Shown: piece by piece, positions 24,296 through 32,750 of the stretch
Layout of the letters: every line of letters starts with the position of its first letter
Numbering within the stretch: position 1 is the first letter of the stretch
Assembly: GCF_000718135.1 (NCBI RefSeq)
Contig: NZ_JOEM01000026.1
Span: 36,258-100,257, forward strand
Length of the DNA: 64,000 nucleotides
Direction: 5' to 3'
From: Streptomyces cyaneofuscatus
Lineage (GTDB): Bacteria; Actinomycetota; Actinomycetes; Streptomycetales; Streptomycetaceae
Notes under the pieces: generated by a model
What the model saw: only the letters and a program-made list of their open reading frames with translations
The model's database searches: none
What the model was told of the DNA's origin: nothing
Translations under genes and position numbers: made by a program

Positions 24296-25453
24296 TCAGC
24301 GCCCCTTCGGGAGGCCGAGGATGCGCTCGGCGACGATGTTCCGCTGGATCTGCGAGGTGCCGGCGGCGATCGTGTACGAGAGGGAGGAGAGCCGGTCCAG
24401 GGTCCATTCCCGGTCCAGATCGAAGGCGTCGACGCCGCCGAGCACCTCCGCCGCCGCCTCGTACAGGTCTTGGCGGACCCCGGAGTACCGCAGCTTGAAG
24501 ACCGAGCCGCCGATGCCCGGGACCCCGCCCGTCCGCTCGGACTCGCTCACGTTCGCCTGCGTCAGCCGCCACAGCGCCCGGAATTCGGCGTTCAGGCGGC
24601 CCAGGCGTCGGCGCAGCACCGGGTCGTCCCACCGCCCGTTGCGGCGGGCCTCGGCTGCCAGGGCCTCCAGGGTGCGGCGGCAGGCGACGACCTCGCCGAC
24701 GAAGGCCGTACCGCGTTCGAAGGAGAGGGTGACCATGGTGACCCGCCAGCCGTCGTTCTCGGCGCCGACCCGGTTCCGTACCGGCACCCGGACCTCGTCC
24801 AGGAACACCTCCGCGAACTCCGTCGACCCGGCGAGCGTCCGCAGCGGCCGGACTGTGATCCCGGGGGCGTCCATGGGCATCGCCAGCCAGCTGATCCCCC
24901 GGTGCTTCGGCGCCTCCGGGTCCGTCCGCACCAGCAGCTCGCACCAGTCGGCCACCTCCGCGTGCGAGGTCCAGATCTTGCTGCCGCTCACCACGTAGTC
25001 GTCCCCGTCCCGCACCGCCCGCGTCCGCAGCGCCGCCAGGTCCGAGCCCGCGTCCGGCTCGCTGAACCCCTGGCACCAGATCTCGTCGCCGCGCAGCACC
25101 GGGGGCAGCCAGCGGGCCCGCTGCTCGGCCGTCCCCTCGGCGGCGACGGTCGGCCCGGCGTGCAGCAGCCCGACGAAGTTCGCCCCGACATAGGGGGCTC
25201 CGGCCCGCTCCGTCTCCTCCAGGAAGATCAGGTGTTGCGTCGGGGTGGCGCCCCGCCCGCCCGCGTCCTCGGGCCAGTGCAGACCCGCGTACCCGGCGTC
25301 GTACAGCATCCGCTGCCAGGTGGTGTCGTACGCCCGGCGCGCGGGCCAGTCGTCGGGCGAGGGCTTCGGGGGCAGGGAAGGGAGGACGCCGGCCAGCCAC
25401 TCCCTCAGCCGGCCCCGGAACTCCTCCTCGGCCTCCGTGTACGCGAGATCCAC
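24296..25453 (-). CDS. Acyl-CoA dehydrogenase (FAD-binding subunit type)
   Basis: A 385-residue acyl-CoA dehydrogenase. Motifs WCQGFSEPDAGSDLAALRT, GSKIWTSHAEVADWCELL and SQIQRNIVAERILGLPK are present. I start it at GTG 25453 because the family begins around this residue (the sequence becomes DLAYTEAEEEFRGRLREWL). It abuts the next acyl-CoA dehydrogenase gene (6-base gap), consistent with a heteromeric pair such as the ChsE-type enzymes of steroid degradation. It is the second gene after the amidohydrolase. Confidence 0.9.
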   Translation of the reverse strand: MDLAYTEAEEEFRGRLREWLAGVLPSLPPKPSPDDWPARRAYDTTWQRMLYDAGYAGLHWPEDAGGRGATPTQHLIFLEETERAGAPYVGANFVGLLHAGPTVAAEGTAEQRARWLPPVLRGDEIWCQGFSEPDAGSDLAALRTRAVRDGDDYVVSGSKIWTSHAEVADWCELLVRTDPEAPKHRGISWLAMPMDAPGITVRPLRTLAGSTEFAEVFLDEVRVPVRNRVGAENDGWRVTMVTLSFERGTAFVGEVVACRRTLEALAAEARRNGRWDDPVLRRRLGRLNAEFRALWRLTQANVSESERTGGVPGIGGSVFKLRYSGVRQDLYEAAAEVLGGVDAFDLDREWTLDRLSSLSYTIAAGTSQIQRNIVAERILGLPKGR

Positions 25454-25467
25454 CGTCCTGCCCCCGC

Positions 25468-26694
25468 CTACTTGTCCAGGTCCAGGCCGAGCATCCGGAT
25501 CGCGTTGCCGCGCATCAGCTTGTACACCGTCTCGTCGTCCAGGCCCTTGACGTGGTCGAGCGCGACCTCCTTGGTGTGCGGGAAGGTCGAGTCCACATGC
25601 GGGTAGTCGGTCTCGAAGGTCGCGTTGTCGCGGCCGACGACGTCCAGCGAGGCGATGCCGTGCTTGTCGCGGAAGAAGCAGCAGAACATCTGCCGGTAGT
25701 AGTACGTGGACGGCGGCTCGGGGATCAGATCGCGCACCCCGCCCCACGCCCGGTGCTCCTCCCACACGTCGTCCGCGCGCTCCAGGGCGTACGGAATCCA
25801 CCCCATCTGACCCTCGCTGTACGCCAGTTTGAGCGTCGGGAACTTCACCAGCACCCCGCTGAAGAGGAAGTCCATCATCGAGGCCATCGCGTTGTTGAAG
25901 GAGAGCGAGGCCTGCACGGCCGGGGGCGCGTCCGGGGAGGCGGCGGGCATCTGGGAGCTGGAGCCGATGTGCATGTTGACGACGGTGCCGGTCTCCTGGC
26001 AGACGGCGAAGAACGGGTCCCAGTAGCCGGTGTGGATGGACGGCAGTCCCAGGTAGGTCGGGATCTCGGAGAAGGTGACCGCGCGGACGCCCCGCGCCGC
26101 ATTCCGCTTGATCTCCGCGACGGCCAGGTCGATGTCCCAGAGCGGGATGATGCAGAGCGGGACGAGGCGGCCGCCGCTGTCGCCGCACCACTCCTCGACC
26201 ATCCAGTCGTTGTAGGCGCGTACGCAGGCGAGGGCGACCTCCTTGTCGTGCGCCTCGGCGAAGGTCTGGCCGCAGAAACGCGGGAAGGTCGGGAAGCAGA
26301 GCGATGCCTCGACGTGGTTGAGGTCCATGTCCTTGAGGCGTTCGGCCGGGTCCCAGCAGCCGGGCCGCATCTCGGCCCGCGTGATGCCCTCCAGGGTCAT
26401 GTCGTCACGGTCGAAGCCGACGGCGGCGATGTTCCGCTTGTACGGGAACTTCAGGTCCTCGTAGATCCACCAGTCCGTCGGCGGCCCGTCCGGGTCCATC
26501 GTGATGACGTACTTCCCGCCCGTGTACGCCAGCTCCCCGATGCCCGCCGTCAACGGCTGCGGACCTCGCTCGCGGTACTTGGCGGGCAGCCAGGTGGAGA
26601 AGAGGTGCGCGGGCTCGATCACATGGTCGTCGACGCTGACGATCCGAGGCAGTTCCGTGTCCGTGATGTCCGTGTCCGTGTCCGTGTCCGTCAT
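25468..26694 (-). CDS. Amidohydrolase family protein (TIM-barrel type 2)
   Basis: A 408-residue metal-dependent hydrolase or decarboxylase of the amidohydrolase_2 superfamily. The N-terminus has the metal-binding VDDHVIEPAHLF; the C-terminus has ETDYPHVDSTFPH with the conserved Asp for the metal. The family also holds ring-opening and gamma-resorcylate/ACMS-type decarboxylases, so both hydrolysis and decarboxylation are possible. It heads the minus-strand operon ahead of the two acyl-CoA dehydrogenases and is divergent from the AMP-forming ligase. Confidence 0.9.
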   Translation of the reverse strand: MTDTDTDTDITDTELPRIVSVDDHVIEPAHLFSTWLPAKYRERGPQPLTAGIGELAYTGGKYVITMDPDGPPTDWWIYEDLKFPYKRNIAAVGFDRDDMTLEGITRAEMRPGCWDPAERLKDMDLNHVEASLCFPTFPRFCGQTFAEAHDKEVALACVRAYNDWMVEEWCGDSGGRLVPLCIIPLWDIDLAVAEIKRNAARGVRAVTFSEIPTYLGLPSIHTGYWDPFFAVCQETGTVVNMHIGSSSQMPAASPDAPPAVQASLSFNNAMASMMDFLFSGVLVKFPTLKLAYSEGQMGWIPYALERADDVWEEHRAWGGVRDLIPEPPSTYYYRQMFCCFFRDKHGIASLDVVGRDNATFETDYPHVDSTFPHTKEVALDHVKGLDDETVYKLMRGNAIRMLGLDLDK

Positions 26695-26743
26695 GGTGGG
26701 TCGTCCCCTCCGGCGCGCACCCCGACGATCTCCGGGCGCTTTT

Positions 26744-26848
26744 CTGATGGTCCGTCAGATGCAGTTGCGGCCATCAGGCTAGCCCCGCACCCCTGGACCG
26801 ACAAGGCGCGGAGCCCTACGCTCTCGTCACTATCTGACTGGCCGTCAG
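26744..26848. promoter_or_regulatory. Pair of CTGACnGnnCGTCAG operators in divergent promoter
   Basis: CTGATGGTCCGTCAG (26744-26758) and CTGACTGGCCGTCAG (26834-26848) lie 90 bases apart in the 169-base gap. The first is close to the amidohydrolase operon start (26694), the second close to the ligase start (26864). Each divergent promoter thus appears to have its own copy. Confidence 0.62.
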
Positions 26849-26863
26849 TTCGGAGGGACCCCT

Positions 26864-28441
26864 GTGACCGCCGTGAACGACGTGACCGCGACCGCCCACG
26901 CGCTGGGCGCCTCCCGCACCTTCTGGGAGCTGATCGAAGCCCGCGCCGCCCTCACCCCCGACCGCCCGGTCCTGCTCCAGGGCGACCGGTCCCTGACCTT
27001 CGGAGAGCTGCGGGACCGGGCGGAGCGGGTGGCCGCCGGGCTGTACGGGATGGGGGTACGGGCGGGGACCGTCGTCGCCTGGCAGCTGCCGACCCGGCTG
27101 GAGACGGCCCTGCTCTCCTTCGCCCTGGCCCGGCTCGGGGCCGTACAGACGCCGGTCATCCCGTTCTACCGGGACCGTGAAGTGCGGTTCGCGCTACGGG
27201 AGTCGGGGGCCGCGTTCTTCGCCGTGCCGGGGGTGTGGCGCGGCTTCGACCACACCGCGATGGCCGAGCGCATCGCCGGTGAACTCACCGACCCGCCGCA
27301 GGTCTTCGAGGCGTACGAAGACCTCCCCGACAGTGACCCGGCCGTGCTGCCGCCACCGCCGGAACCGCCGTCCGGTGACGAGGTCCGCTGGATCTACTGG
27401 ACCTCCGGCACCACCTCCGACCCCAAGGGCGTGCTGCACACCGACCGCTCCCTGATCGCCGGCGGCTCCTGCCTCGCGCACGCGCTGAAGCTGAACGCGG
27501 ACGATGTGGGGTCGATGGCGTTCCCGTACGCGCATGTCGCCGGACCCGACTACACGGTGATGCTCCTGCTGTACGGGTTCCCGGCGGTGATGTTCGAGCA
27601 GTTCGCGCTGCCGGAGGCCCTGGACGAGTACCGCAGGCACGGGGTGACCGTGGCGGGCGGGTCGACGGCGTTCTACGCGATGTTCCTGGCCGAGCAGCGC
27701 AAGGACCCGGGCACCCCGCTCATCCCCTCGCTCCGGCTGCTGGCGGGCGGCGGGGCGCCGAAGCCGCCGGAGGTGTACCACGCGGTGGTGCGGGAGATGG
27801 GGGTCCAGCTCACCCACGGGTACGGGATGACCGAGGTCCCGATGATCACGATGGGGGCGCCGGACGACACGACGGAGAACCTCGCCACGACGGAGGGCCG
27901 GCCTCCGGCGGGCATGGAGATCCGGATCACCGACGAGCAGGGCAAGCCGCTCCCGTACGGCGTGGAGGGCGAGGTACGGCTGCGCGGGGAGGCGGTCTGC
28001 CGGGGCTATCTGGACGCCTCCGCCACGGAAGCGGCCTTCGACGGTGACGGGTTCCTGATCACCGGGGATCTCGGCCGGGTCCAGGAGAGCGGGCACCTCA
28101 CGCTCACCGGGCGGCTGAAGGACATCATCATCCGCAAGGGCGAGAACATCTCCGCCAAGGAGATCGAGGACCTGCTCCACACCCACCCCGCCGTCGCCGA
28201 CGCGGCGGTCGTCGGGCTCCCGGACGCCGAGCGCGGCGAACGCGTCTGCGCGGTGGTGGAGCGGGTGCCGGGCGCGCCCGCGCCGACCCTGCCCGAACTG
28301 GCCGCCCATCTGCGGGGCGCCGGGCTCTCGGTCCACAAGGTGCCGGAGCAACTGGAGGTGCTGGACGCCCTTCCCCGCAACGAGACGCTGCGCAAGGTGC
28401 TCAAATACCGGCTGCGGGAGCGGTTCGGCGGGGGTGCCTGA
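26864..28441 (+). CDS. AMP-forming acyl-CoA ligase (cyclohexanecarboxylate-CoA-ligase-like)
   Basis: A 525-residue adenylate-forming CoA ligase. Motifs: A3 IYWTSGTTSDPKGVLHT, A5 THGYGMTEVPM, A7 FLITGDLGRVQ, A8 GRLKDIIIRKGENISAKEIE and A10 Lys region NETLRKVLKY. Sequence style (ARTFWELIEARAALTPDRPVL) is of the 4-coumarate/cyclohexanecarboxylate ligase group. It would make the acyl-CoA substrate for the acyl-CoA dehydrogenases. Start GTG 26864 has CGGAGGGA nearby. It is divergent from the amidohydrolase operon, and both share the operator type. Confidence 0.92.
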   Translation: MTAVNDVTATAHALGASRTFWELIEARAALTPDRPVLLQGDRSLTFGELRDRAERVAAGLYGMGVRAGTVVAWQLPTRLETALLSFALARLGAVQTPVIPFYRDREVRFALRESGAAFFAVPGVWRGFDHTAMAERIAGELTDPPQVFEAYEDLPDSDPAVLPPPPEPPSGDEVRWIYWTSGTTSDPKGVLHTDRSLIAGGSCLAHALKLNADDVGSMAFPYAHVAGPDYTVMLLLYGFPAVMFEQFALPEALDEYRRHGVTVAGGSTAFYAMFLAEQRKDPGTPLIPSLRLLAGGGAPKPPEVYHAVVREMGVQLTHGYGMTEVPMITMGAPDDTTENLATTEGRPPAGMEIRITDEQGKPLPYGVEGEVRLRGEAVCRGYLDASATEAAFDGDGFLITGDLGRVQESGHLTLTGRLKDIIIRKGENISAKEIEDLLHTHPAVADAAVVGLPDAERGERVCAVVERVPGAPAPTLPELAAHLRGAGLSVHKVPEQLEVLDALPRNETLRKVLKYRLRERFGGGA

Positions 28442-28465
28442 GGGGGCACAGGGGCGCCTGAGGGT

Positions 28466-28491
28466 TACGGGGGTGGCGCGCCACCCCCGTA
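28466..28491. terminator. Bidirectional terminator, 26-bp perfect palindrome
   Basis: TACGGGGGTGGCG is followed at once by its reverse complement, filling 28466-28491 between the convergent CoA ligase and EF-hand genes. A GC-rich hairpin without T-run is the usual streptomycete form and would serve both genes. Confidence 0.7.
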
Positions 28492-28504
28492 CGGCGTCGG
28501 GCGG

Positions 28505-29032
28505 TTACGTGGCGTCGGGCTCGATCACCGTGAAGTACACGGCGAGCGCGGACACGACATCGCTCTCGGCGATCAGCCCGTCCCGGTCGGTGTCCAGGCT
28601 CTGGGCCGCGATGCCCGCGATCTCGGCGCTGGCACCGAGCACCTTCAGCGCCCGCTCCACGGAGGCCACCGAGGCCCGGCCGCCGTTGTTCTCGCTGTCG
28701 GCCACCGCGATCGCCGCCCGCAGGAAGGGGCGGGCGATCTCCGCGAACCGCTCGGGATTGTCCCGCAGCCGCTTCACCGCCCCGCCGACGAACTCCTCGC
28801 GGGTGACGCGCTGGTCCCCGTCGACGTCGGCGATGCCCGCCATGCCCTGCCAGAAGGCCTCGGCCCCGGTGTAGAGGGCCTGGCCCTTGTCGCAGCGGGC
28901 CGTCGTACCGAACTCGGTGAGCAGACGGGCGGCTGCGGCGTTGAAATCGGCGCGATCGATGGTGCCGTTGCCGTCCTGGTCGAAGGCGGCGAAGCGGTGC
29001 GCGATCTTTCGCTCGTACTCTGCGCTGTCCAT
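28505..29032 (-). CDS. EF-hand calcium-binding protein (calerythrin-like)
   Basis: A 175-residue cytoplasmic protein with four EF-hand positions. Loops 1 (FDQDGNGTIDRADF), 2 (ADVDGDQRVTREEF) and 4 (SLDTDRDGLIAESD) have intact calcium ligands; loop 3 (VADSENNGGRASVASV) is degenerate. This is the pattern of calerythrin and related streptomycete calcium-binding proteins. It is a monocistronic gene and likely a calcium buffer or sensor. Confidence 0.9.
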   Translation of the reverse strand: MDSAEYERKIAHRFAAFDQDGNGTIDRADFNAAAARLLTEFGTTARCDKGQALYTGAEAFWQGMAGIADVDGDQRVTREEFVGGAVKRLRDNPERFAEIARPFLRAAIAVADSENNGGRASVASVERALKVLGASAEIAGIAAQSLDTDRDGLIAESDVVSALAVYFTVIEPDAT

Positions 29033-29148
29033 GCGGGGAGCGTACGTCGCCCGGAGCCTTCACGTGTCACTGAGCGACGCCTCCTGTGTGACAACCTCGC
29101 TTCAGCACCGAACGCTTTCGGCCGGTCACACACCGCTTGAAGAAGTGG

Positions 29149-29523
29149 TCAGGCCGTCAGCGGTTCGCACGCCTCGTCGACCGCGGACACCGTGTCCGGG
29201 TAGACGTCGAAGAGCCGGCGCACCCCCAGCGCCCCCAGCACCTTGTTGACGTGGGAGCCGTCCTCGGCGCCCCGGGCCGGGAGGATCAGCCGCAGCCGGC
29301 CGCCGCAGGACTTCATCAGGCGGCGCGAGGCGATCAGTACACCCACCCCGCTGGAATCGCAGAAGAACACCTCGGACAGGTCGAGCACCACATCGTGCTG
29401 CCCCTCCGCCACCGCCTCGTGGACGGACTGACGCACGACGGGTGAGCTCACGAGATCGAGTTCACCGCGTATCCGCAGCACGGTCCAGTCGCCCTGCTCG
29501 GTCTCGTCCACCTTCAGCGTCAC
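29149..29523 (-). CDS. STAS-domain anti-sigma factor antagonist
   Basis: A STAS-domain protein of about 124 residues. The core IRGELDLVSSPVVRQSVHEA is followed by the phosphorylated-Ser region VVLDLSEVFFCDSSGVGVLIAS, in which DSSGV carries the regulatory serine. This is the RsbV/SpoIIAA type, which binds an RsbW-type kinase. Two starts are possible: GTG 29523 (used, because the STAS fold begins there) or ATG 29604, giving 27 extra residues. The HATPase-type gene at 22334 is not adjacent. Confidence 0.85.
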   Translation of the reverse strand: MTLKVDETEQGDWTVLRIRGELDLVSSPVVRQSVHEAVAEGQHDVVLDLSEVFFCDSSGVGVLIASRRLMKSCGGRLRLILPARGAEDGSHVNKVLGALGVRRLFDVYPDTVSAVDEACEPLTA

Positions 29524-29852
29524 GCGACTGGACCTCTCGTTCCGGGGCTCCCGGCAATCCGGAAGTTTCCGTTCCTCCTCGCGGCTGCCCAACCGCCCGT
29601 CCATGAAACACCGCTCCCACCCCCGTGGCCCAGGGGGTTTCCGGTGGAAATGATCACTTCGGCCGGTTTCCCCTGCTCAGGGAAGCCGGGGCGTCGAGAA
29701 CGGCCGAAAGAGATCGGTACGGTCGGGGGCTTCCTTACATCGGACAGTTGCGGCAAAGGCAGGTGCGGGGCCCGCGCGGGCGACTACATTCGGACATCGA
29801 GGGCAGAGGCCGAAACACGGAACTGGGCACAGGGCCGGGGGCTGGGGGTTTC

Positions 29853-30446
29853 ATGGCGAAGGACGCACCGCCCCGCTGGGACCGCAGGATGCAGCAGAGG
29901 CTGGCCCGCGGTGAGGCGGCGGCGCTCGGCGAGCTGTACGACCGGTTCGCCGCGCTCGTCCACAGCCAGGCGCACCGGATGCTCGACGACGAGGACGCCG
30001 CCGGCCTGGTGACCCGCGAGGTCTTCGCCCAGGTCTGGGAGAACCCCGAGGCGTACGACCCGAAGCAGGGCTCGATGCGCTCCTGGGTGGCCCGGCTCAC
30101 CCATCGCCAGTCCGTGCAGCGGCTACGGCGGGCGGCCGCCGTCGCGTACGCGGAGGAGCACGGCGAGGGTGCCGTGCCGGACCCGGAGGAGCTGGAGCGG
30201 CGGGTGCGCAGCGCCACCGCGGCGGCCCGGGCCGACTACATCGTCTCCTCGATGCCCGCCTCCCTGCGGAAGGCGCTGGAGCTGGCGTACACCCAGCGCC
30301 GGGACTACCGGCAGACCGCGGCCGACCTCGGGGTCACCGAGGACGAGGCCCGCCGCCGGCTCCGGCTGGGGCTCCAACTGCTGTCCACGGCCAACACCCG
30401 GCCGCTCGAAGGGTCCTCACCACCCGGTTACGGACGCGTCCGGTGA
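29853..30446 (+). CDS. ECF-type sigma factor (sigma-70 family)
   Basis: A 197-residue sigma factor with region 2 (ALGELYDRFAALVHSQAHRML; YDPKQGSMRSWVARLTHRQSV) and region 4 (LRKALELAYTQRRDYRQTAADLGVTEDEARRRL) of the ECF group, without regions 1 and 3. Its start, ATG 29853, is the first in the conserved frame. The anti-sigma gene follows with a GTGA overlap, so the factor is held inactive until a signal. The pair is similar to streptomycete sigma/zinc-finger anti-sigma operons; the signal is unknown. Confidence 0.9.
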   Translation: MAKDAPPRWDRRMQQRLARGEAAALGELYDRFAALVHSQAHRMLDDEDAAGLVTREVFAQVWENPEAYDPKQGSMRSWVARLTHRQSVQRLRRAAAVAYAEEHGEGAVPDPEELERRVRSATAAARADYIVSSMPASLRKALELAYTQRRDYRQTAADLGVTEDEARRRLRLGLQLLSTANTRPLEGSSPPGYGRVR

Positions 30447-31942
30447 GCGGCGACGGGCGCGAGGGCGGCCGGCGCGACGACGAGGTGCGGGGCGCACGCC
30501 GCATACCGGGCCCGCGCGGCGCGGTGGACGACCTCGACCTGGAGACGGCGGAGCGGCCGGTGCTGCCGCCGCCGGGAGGCTCCGCGCCGGACGAGTCGGT
30601 GCCGGAGCAGGGGGTTCCGGAGGAGGACGAGCCCGAAGGGGAAGCCGGGCCCGGGGACGCCGTGCCTGAGGTGGGTGCGGCTGAGGAGGCCCTGCCCGAA
30701 CCGGGCGGACCCGAGGAGCCGGACGAGGCCGGGCCCGCCCCCGAGCCGCCCCACGCCGTGACCGCCGACGCCACCGCCTCCGCCCCGGTCCTCTCCCACC
30801 GGGTCCTCAAGGCCCTCCTCGGCGCCTGGGCGCTCTCCGCCTGCTCGGCCGAGGAGACCGCCGCCGTCGAGGACCACCTCACCGCGTGCGCGCCCTGTGC
30901 GGACGAGGCGCTGCGGCTGCGGGACGCGGTGGGGCTGCTGCACACCGACGGGTCGCTGGACCTCGATCCGGCCCTGCGGACCCGGGTGCTGGACGGCTGT
31001 CTGGGGCGCCGCCCGGCCCGCGTCCCGATTCCGGAGTGGGCCACGGCGTACGACGCCGAGACCGCCCGGCTCGACGCACTGCTCCGCGACATCGGGGACT
31101 CCGACTGGCACGCGCCGGTGCGGCTCCAGTGGTTCGAGGACGAGCGCGCGGTCACCCGCCGGACCACGGTCGCCGGGGTGATCGGCCACCTGATGGCCGT
31201 CGACGGGCTGGTCTCCGCCGCGCTGGGCCTGGACGACCCGCTCGCCGGGACCGGGGCCGCCGCCGGGACCGGGGCCCTCGGCACGGCCGAGGTGAACGCC
31301 GGCGCCGAGGTGCCGCTCTCGCCGACCCGGCGTACCGAGACGTACTGGGCGGCCACCTACCCGCCCGCCACCCGGGCCGTCCGAGAGCCCTGGCGGGCCC
31401 TCACCCACGAGCTGATCCGTACGGCGTCGCTGGCCGGGCCGAACGTGGCCGAGCGCTCCGTCTCGTACGGGGAGTTCGCCCTGCCGCTCCAGGACGCGCT
31501 GCTGGACCGGGCCTTCGAGTGCTGGGTGCACGGCACGGACATCGCGGAGGCGGTGGACTACCCGTACAAGCCGCCGTCCGCCGCCCATCTGCACCGGATG
31601 ATCGACCTGGCCGCCCGGATGCTCCCGGCCGCCCTCGCGGGGCGGCGTGGCGCCGGGCTCGCCGGACCGGCCAGGGAGCTGGTGGCGCCCGGTGCGCCGG
31701 GCCGCTCGGTCCATCTGGAGGTCGAGGGGCACGGCGGCGGTGACTGGTACATCGCCCTGGACTCGCCGGCCGCCGTCGGCTCGCCCGACCGCGCGGTGGC
31801 GCAGGTGGCCCTGGACGGGGTGGAGTTCTGCCAGCTGGTCGCGGGCCACATCTCGCCGGTCGAAGCGGCGGCGGGCCAGGAGGGTGACCGCGAGGCCATC
31901 CGCGACGTCCTGTTCGCGTCGGCCTCGCTCAGCAGGCTGTAG
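30443..31942 (+). CDS. Zinc-finger anti-sigma factor fused to a MDMPI-like domain
   Basis: A 499-residue protein. After an acidic, low-complexity N-terminus of about 110 residues comes a putative zinc-finger anti-sigma segment (LLGAWALSACSAEETAAVEDHLTACAPCADEAL), with the HxxxCxxC signature of ZAS proteins. The C-terminal part is a DinB/maleylpyruvate isomerase-like (MDMPI) domain (VIGHLMAVDGLVSAALGLD; AFECWVHGTDIAEAVDYP). Fusion of an anti-sigma finger to this domain suggests the thiol-binding MDMPI fold acts as sensor. It overlaps the sigma factor gene by GTGA. Confidence 0.87.
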   Translation: MSGDGREGGRRDDEVRGARRIPGPRGAVDDLDLETAERPVLPPPGGSAPDESVPEQGVPEEDEPEGEAGPGDAVPEVGAAEEALPEPGGPEEPDEAGPAPEPPHAVTADATASAPVLSHRVLKALLGAWALSACSAEETAAVEDHLTACAPCADEALRLRDAVGLLHTDGSLDLDPALRTRVLDGCLGRRPARVPIPEWATAYDAETARLDALLRDIGDSDWHAPVRLQWFEDERAVTRRTTVAGVIGHLMAVDGLVSAALGLDDPLAGTGAAAGTGALGTAEVNAGAEVPLSPTRRTETYWAATYPPATRAVREPWRALTHELIRTASLAGPNVAERSVSYGEFALPLQDALLDRAFECWVHGTDIAEAVDYPYKPPSAAHLHRMIDLAARMLPAALAGRRGAGLAGPARELVAPGAPGRSVHLEVEGHGGGDWYIALDSPAAVGSPDRAVAQVALDGVEFCQLVAGHISPVEAAAGQEGDREAIRDVLFASASLSRL

Positions 31943-31952
31943 GCCACGCGCG

Positions 31953-31993
31953 ACCGGCCGGAGCGGCCGGAGCGGTCGGAGCGGCCGGAGCGA
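31953..31993. repeat. Short tandem repeat (9-bp unit)
   Basis: About four imperfect 9-base units, CCGGAGCGG with one C-to-T change (TCGGAGCGG), follow one another between the anti-sigma gene and the YaaH-type transporter gene. No function is apparent. Confidence 0.6.
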
Positions 31994-32037
31994 CGGCATG
32001 CGGCCCCGCACCGGCCCCGGGCTCGTACGCTTGCGCG

Positions 32038-32742
32038 ATGCCTCAGAATTCCGGCCCCGAGGGCCCCTCAGAACCGCTGACCACCGACGCGGTGACGCGC
32101 ATCGTGCTGCGCCCGATCGCCAGCCCTCTGCCGCTGGGCTTCTTCGCCCTCGGCATGGGCAGTACGGTCCTGTCCTCCCTCCAGCTCGGCTGGGTGCCGG
32201 CCGCGCAGAGCAGCATCCTGCTGCTCCTGGTCCTCATCTTCGTCGTCCCGCTCCAGCTCATCGGCGGGCTCTTCGCCTTCCTCGCCCGGGACGCGGGCGC
32301 CGGTACGGCGCTGCTGCTGCTCGGTGCCGCCTGGGCAGGTACGAGCGTGACGTCCCTGGACTCCGCGCCCGGCGAGCCGGTGGTGGCCCAGGCCGTCTTC
32401 CTGCTGGCGCTCGTCCCGTTCGTGCTGGCGCTCGCCGGGGCGGCGGCGCAGTCGAAGCCCCTGTTCGCCGTCCTGCTCACCCTCACCGCGGTGCGCTTCG
32501 CCCTGACGGGCCTCTACGAGGCGGGGCTCGGCAACGCCCTCCAGGTCGCCGCGGGCTGGACCGGCCTCGGCATCGGGGTCTTCGCGCTCTACGGCGGCCT
32601 GGCCCTCCTGATCGAGGACGGCAAACAGCGCACCGTGCTGCCGCTCTTCCGCCGCGGCAAGGCACGCGAGTCCATCGAGGGCGACCTGCGCGAACAGCTC
32701 ACCGAAGCGCAGCAGGAGGCGGGGGTCCGCCACCAGCTCTGA
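32038..32742 (+). CDS. GPR1/FUN34/YaaH-family membrane protein
   Basis: A 234-residue membrane protein with six predicted helices. The N-terminal signature SPLPLGFFALGMGSTVLS is close to the NP(A/S)PLGL motif of the acetate/succinate uptake family GPR1/FUN34/YaaH. The helices run to about residue 195, and the C-terminal 40 residues are hydrophilic. Such proteins move acetate or related acids. The exact substrate is uncertain. It is convergent with purU. Confidence 0.82.
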   Translation: MPQNSGPEGPSEPLTTDAVTRIVLRPIASPLPLGFFALGMGSTVLSSLQLGWVPAAQSSILLLLVLIFVVPLQLIGGLFAFLARDAGAGTALLLLGAAWAGTSVTSLDSAPGEPVVAQAVFLLALVPFVLALAGAAAQSKPLFAVLLTLTAVRFALTGLYEAGLGNALQVAAGWTGLGIGVFALYGGLALLIEDGKQRTVLPLFRRGKARESIEGDLREQLTEAQQEAGVRHQL

Positions 32743-32750
32743 GCCAGGGA

